Assembly: GCF_001039005.1 (NCBI RefSeq)
Contig: NZ_LDWR01000019.1
Coordinates: 1-64,000, forward strand
DNA length: 64,000 bases
Origin: Burkholderia cepacia
GTDB lineage: Bacteria; Pseudomonadota; Gammaproteobacteria; Burkholderiales; Burkholderiaceae
Direction: 5' to 3'
The position numbers were made by a program, and so were the translations under genes. The notes under the pieces were generated by a model that had not been told where the DNA came from, did not search any database, and worked only from the letters and a program-made list of their open reading frames with translations. Shown here one piece after another: positions 61,673 through 64,000 of the stretch (its first letter is position 1; every line of letters starts with the position of its first letter).

Positions 61673-62920
61673 TCAGCGAACTGACCTGATTGCGGTGATG
61701 ACGATCGCGCCGAGCAACGTCGCACAACCTGCCGCGATGAACAGCGCGTCGAAGCGGATGGCGCCACCCGGCGCCGTCAGCCAGGTGGCGAGAAGCGAAA
61801 GGGCAAGCTGCGGAACGACGTTCGCGAGATGGAACACGCCCATGTCCTTTGCCGCGGCATTGCGGTCGGGCAGCACTTCGGTCACCAGCGCAAGGTCTAC
61901 CGCCAGATACGCGCCCTGCGCCACGCCCAACCACGCGATCACAGCCAGCAGTTGCGAGAACGTCGCGCAGGACAGGAGCACCGGAAACCCGAGTGCCATC
62001 CCGATGCCGGCCCCGATCACAAAGACCTTGCGGCGCCGCAGCCGATCCGACAGGCGACCGAACACCAGCGCACTGACCGTCATGGCCGTCGTGGCCACCA
62101 GCAGGCACATGAACATCGCGTGAGGCGTCTCTTTCGTCGACAAGCCGATCCGGTCCCGCAGATAGAACAGCAGGTAGTACTGCAGGCTGCTTACGCCGAA
62201 CAGCACCAGCGCACGCGACAGCCATGCGATCGCGAAGTCCGGATACCTGACCGGATTGGTCCAGAAACTCGCCGCCAGTTGCCGCCACTGCAGCGGTTTC
62301 ACATGTCGGGTATCCAGTCGCCTGTCGTTGGCGAGCACGACGAAGCAGACAATCGCCGCCAGCGCGATCGCCCCCTGCATCAGCGCGATCGAAACGAGGT
62401 CGGGGGCCAGTTGCCTCGCGATCCCGACGCCCAGAAGAATGCCGATCGGCGGCGTGAATCCGACGATCGACGAATAGAAGCCGAGCTTGTCGGACCGGAC
62501 CTGATCCGGAAGCACCGCATTGAGGCCGCTCAAGGTCGAATTGAAGGTCAACGCCATCAGCCCCCATCCGAGCGCGAGTTGCGCGGGTGTGCGAGCGGTC
62601 GCCAGAACCGCCATCGCGCCAAGCCCACCCAGCATGCCGCCCAGGATCCACGGCTTGCGCATGCCCCAGCGCGATCGCGTGTGATCGCTCAGCACACCGA
62701 ATATCGGCTGGGCGATCAGGCCGATGAACGAGCCGATGCCGAGCGCCCGCGCCAGCACGGTTGCCTTGTCGGTCGGCGAAATCCTTTCCGCCAGCATCGG
62801 CAGGATCATCATCGGATACGGCAACATCGCCAGCCAGACGCCGACGAAGGCGACCGTCAGCGTCACGCCGAGATACCGGTTGCCCGTTTTGCGGGCCGAT
62901 ACATACATCAATTCGTCCAT
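61673..62920 (-). CDS. MFS transporter, GPH/sugar-like
   Basis: 415 residues from the ATG at 62920, preceded by GGAGAGGGT; an ATG 15 bp earlier lacks spacing. About 12 TM segments. The LxQPIFGVLSDHTRSRWGMRKPW loop is typical of the glycoside-pentoside-hexuronide/SLC45-like symporters. Placed between the GH3 glycosidase and a sulfatase, it likely imports a sulfated sugar or glycoside. Confidence 0.88.
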   Translation of the reverse strand: MDELMYVSARKTGNRYLGVTLTVAFVGVWLAMLPYPMMILPMLAERISPTDKATVLARALGIGSFIGLIAQPIFGVLSDHTRSRWGMRKPWILGGMLGGLGAMAVLATARTPAQLALGWGLMALTFNSTLSGLNAVLPDQVRSDKLGFYSSIVGFTPPIGILLGVGIARQLAPDLVSIALMQGAIALAAIVCFVVLANDRRLDTRHVKPLQWRQLAASFWTNPVRYPDFAIAWLSRALVLFGVSSLQYYLLFYLRDRIGLSTKETPHAMFMCLLVATTAMTVSALVFGRLSDRLRRRKVFVIGAGIGMALGFPVLLSCATFSQLLAVIAWLGVAQGAYLAVDLALVTEVLPDRNAAAKDMGVFHLANVVPQLALSLLATWLTAPGGAIRFDALFIAAGCATLLGAIVITAIRSVR

Positions 62921-62958
62921 ACCCTCTCCGTTCATCGTCGCATGCCGCCGCCGTCCGC

Positions 62959-64000
62959 TCAGCGCCCGAACACCCGCCCGTCGAGTTGCACCGACCCGAC
63001 GATCGCGTGATCGGTCGCCGCACGCGCCAGCGCGATGCGATACGTGCCGCCCTCGATCCGCCACTGCCCGACCTGTCCGTCGAACCGTGCCAGCAGACGC
63101 GGATCGACCTTCAGCGACACACGGACGGATTCGCCCGCGCGCAACGTCACGCGCTCGAAGCCGAGCAGCCGCACGCGCGGCTCGCCGCATGCATCCGTCA
63201 GGTAGAGCTGCGGCACGTCGTCGCCGTCGCGCGTACCCGTGTTGGTCACCGTGAAGCGCGCCGTCACCGTGTCGCCGCCGTCGAGCCGCAGGTCGTCGTA
63301 CGTGAAACGCGTATAGCTCAGGCCGAAGCCGAAGCCGAAGCTCGGCGTTCGGCCCGTCTTCGCAAACCAGCGATAACCGACCTCCGCGCCCTCGTGGTAA
63401 TGCACGTCGATCGGCGTCCCGAGTTCGACATCCGCGCCCGGCAGCGCCGGATGCGGCGTATCCGCGATATCGGCCGGGAACGTGACCGGCAGGCGGCCCG
63501 ACGGATTGACGCGGCCCGTCAATATTTCCGCGATCGCCTGCGCACCCGCCTGGCCCGGATACCACGCCTGCACGATCGCGGCGACTTCGCCGCTCCACGG
63601 CATCGCGACCGGGTTGCCGGTCTGCAGCACGACGACCGTATTGGCGTTCGCGCGCGCCACCGCGGCGATCAGCGCATCCTGACCGAACGGCAGCGTCATG
63701 TCCGGGCAATCGAAACGCTCGCCTTCATGACGGATCGCGTTGACGATCACGACGTCGGCGCGGCGCGCCAGCGCGACGGCGTCCGCGACGTGCGCGCCGC
63801 TGTCGTATTCGACGATCGCGTCCGGCCGTTGCGCGCGCAGCGCCGCGAGCGGCGATGCGCCGCCGAAGCACATCGCGGTCGGCCCGAGCAGCGGATGACT
63901 GCGCATCGGCACGACCGCCGTATAACCGCCCTGCGGCATCACCTGGCTGGAGCCCGATCCGGACAGCACGCCCGCCTGCGCAAGGCCCCCGATCACTGCA
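62959..64000 (-). CDS. GH3 beta-glucosidase-type glycosidase (5' end outside window)
   Basis: The frame is open to the end of the window, so only the C-terminal 346 or so residues are seen: the GH3 C-terminal domain starting AVIGGLAQAGVLSGSGSSQV, GYRWFAKTGRTPSFGFGFGLSYT and a fibronectin-type-III-like tail ending in GRVFGR. The N-terminal TIM barrel with the catalytic Asp lies outside. A GTG near 63996 is internal. It lies 38 bp upstream of the MFS gene of the sulfatase locus. Confidence 0.9.
   Translation of the reverse strand, partial: AVIGGLAQAGVLSGSGSSQVMPQGGYTAVVPMRSHPLLGPTAMCFGGASPLAALRAQRPDAIVEYDSGAHVADAVALARRADVVIVNAIRHEGERFDCPDMTLPFGQDALIAAVARANANTVVVLQTGNPVAMPWSGEVAAIVQAWYPGQAGAQAIAEILTGRVNPSGRLPVTFPADIADTPHPALPGADVELGTPIDVHYHEGAEVGYRWFAKTGRTPSFGFGFGLSYTRFTYDDLRLDGGDTVTARFTVTNTGTRDGDDVPQLYLTDACGEPRVRLLGFERVTLRAGESVRVSLKVDPRLLARFDGQVGQWRIEGGTYRIALARAATDHAIVGSVQLDGRVFGR

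Noticed and set aside
60153-63023. A single 956-codon protein covering sulfatase and permease region
   Set aside because: The upstream half is out of frame with the MFS protein, which has its own start and ribosome site; the sulfatase starts at 61640.
1-64000. CRISPR arrays, tRNA, rRNA, insertion sequences or integrase genes
   Set aside because: None seen: no regularly spaced repeats, no cloverleaf-like tract noticed and no transposase or integrase protein recognised. Small RNAs could be missed by eye.

Overview
The window is GC-rich, densely packed bacterial DNA with many LysR/AraC regulators, MFS transporters, trimeric OmpC-type porins and aromatic-catabolism genes. Gene content and order suggest a Burkholderia or Paraburkholderia accessory replicon (inference from families, not from a marker gene). 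No rRNA, tRNA, CRISPR array, insertion sequence or phage module was recognised. Both ends cut through genes: an FAD oxidoreductase on the left and a GH3 glycosidase on the right.

Layout. 0-2.1 kb: end of an operon with an FAD-dependent oxidase and a periplasmic substrate-binding protein. 2.1-10.4 kb (minus strand): a secreted serine hydrolase, then a catabolic unit of acyl-CoA ligase, acyl-CoA dehydrogenase, CaiB-type CoA-transferase, MFS permease, porin and BON protein, with a divergent LysR gene. 11.5-18.3 kb: an MHS-family permease, a hydroxyacyl-CoA dehydrogenase coupled to an opine-dehydrogenase-like enzyme, an AraC gene coupled to a LysR gene, and a porin.

18.7-32.0 kb is the indole-3-acetic acid (auxin) degradation cluster: MFS permease, iacF, iacR1, iacC-iacD-iacY, iacS, iacA-B-I-H-E, iacR2 and iacG. 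It has the Paraburkholderia-type content (tautomerase, LysR regulator and a two-component system), and the sensor and regulator genes are interleaved with the catabolic genes. It should convert auxin to catechol. Catechol ring-cleavage genes are not in the window.

32.0-42.9 kb is a mosaic: an MFS permease, an RBBP9-type hydrolase, an Lrp regulator, a 40-residue peptide gene followed by an M29-like metallopeptidase (the best candidate for an undescribed system), a GNAT enzyme, an AraC gene, a GMC oxidoreductase overlapping a Baeyer-Villiger monooxygenase fused to an esterase, and an exported phosphatase-fold protein that has lost its catalytic cysteine. 43.2-50.8 kb: two toxin-antitoxin pairs flank a DedA-PAP2-LssY fusion, an HEXXH protein and a NarL-type two-component system. 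50.8-55.5 kb: an MFS permease, an orphan NitT/TauT-type binding protein and a divergent TctDE-like two-component pair. 55.7-64 kb (all minus strand): a sulfatase locus with GH3 glycosidase, MFS permease, two Cys-type sulfatases, porin, BON protein and the formylglycine-generating enzyme needed to activate the sulfatases. Its BON-porin pair is a paralogue of the pair at 3.5-5.0 kb.
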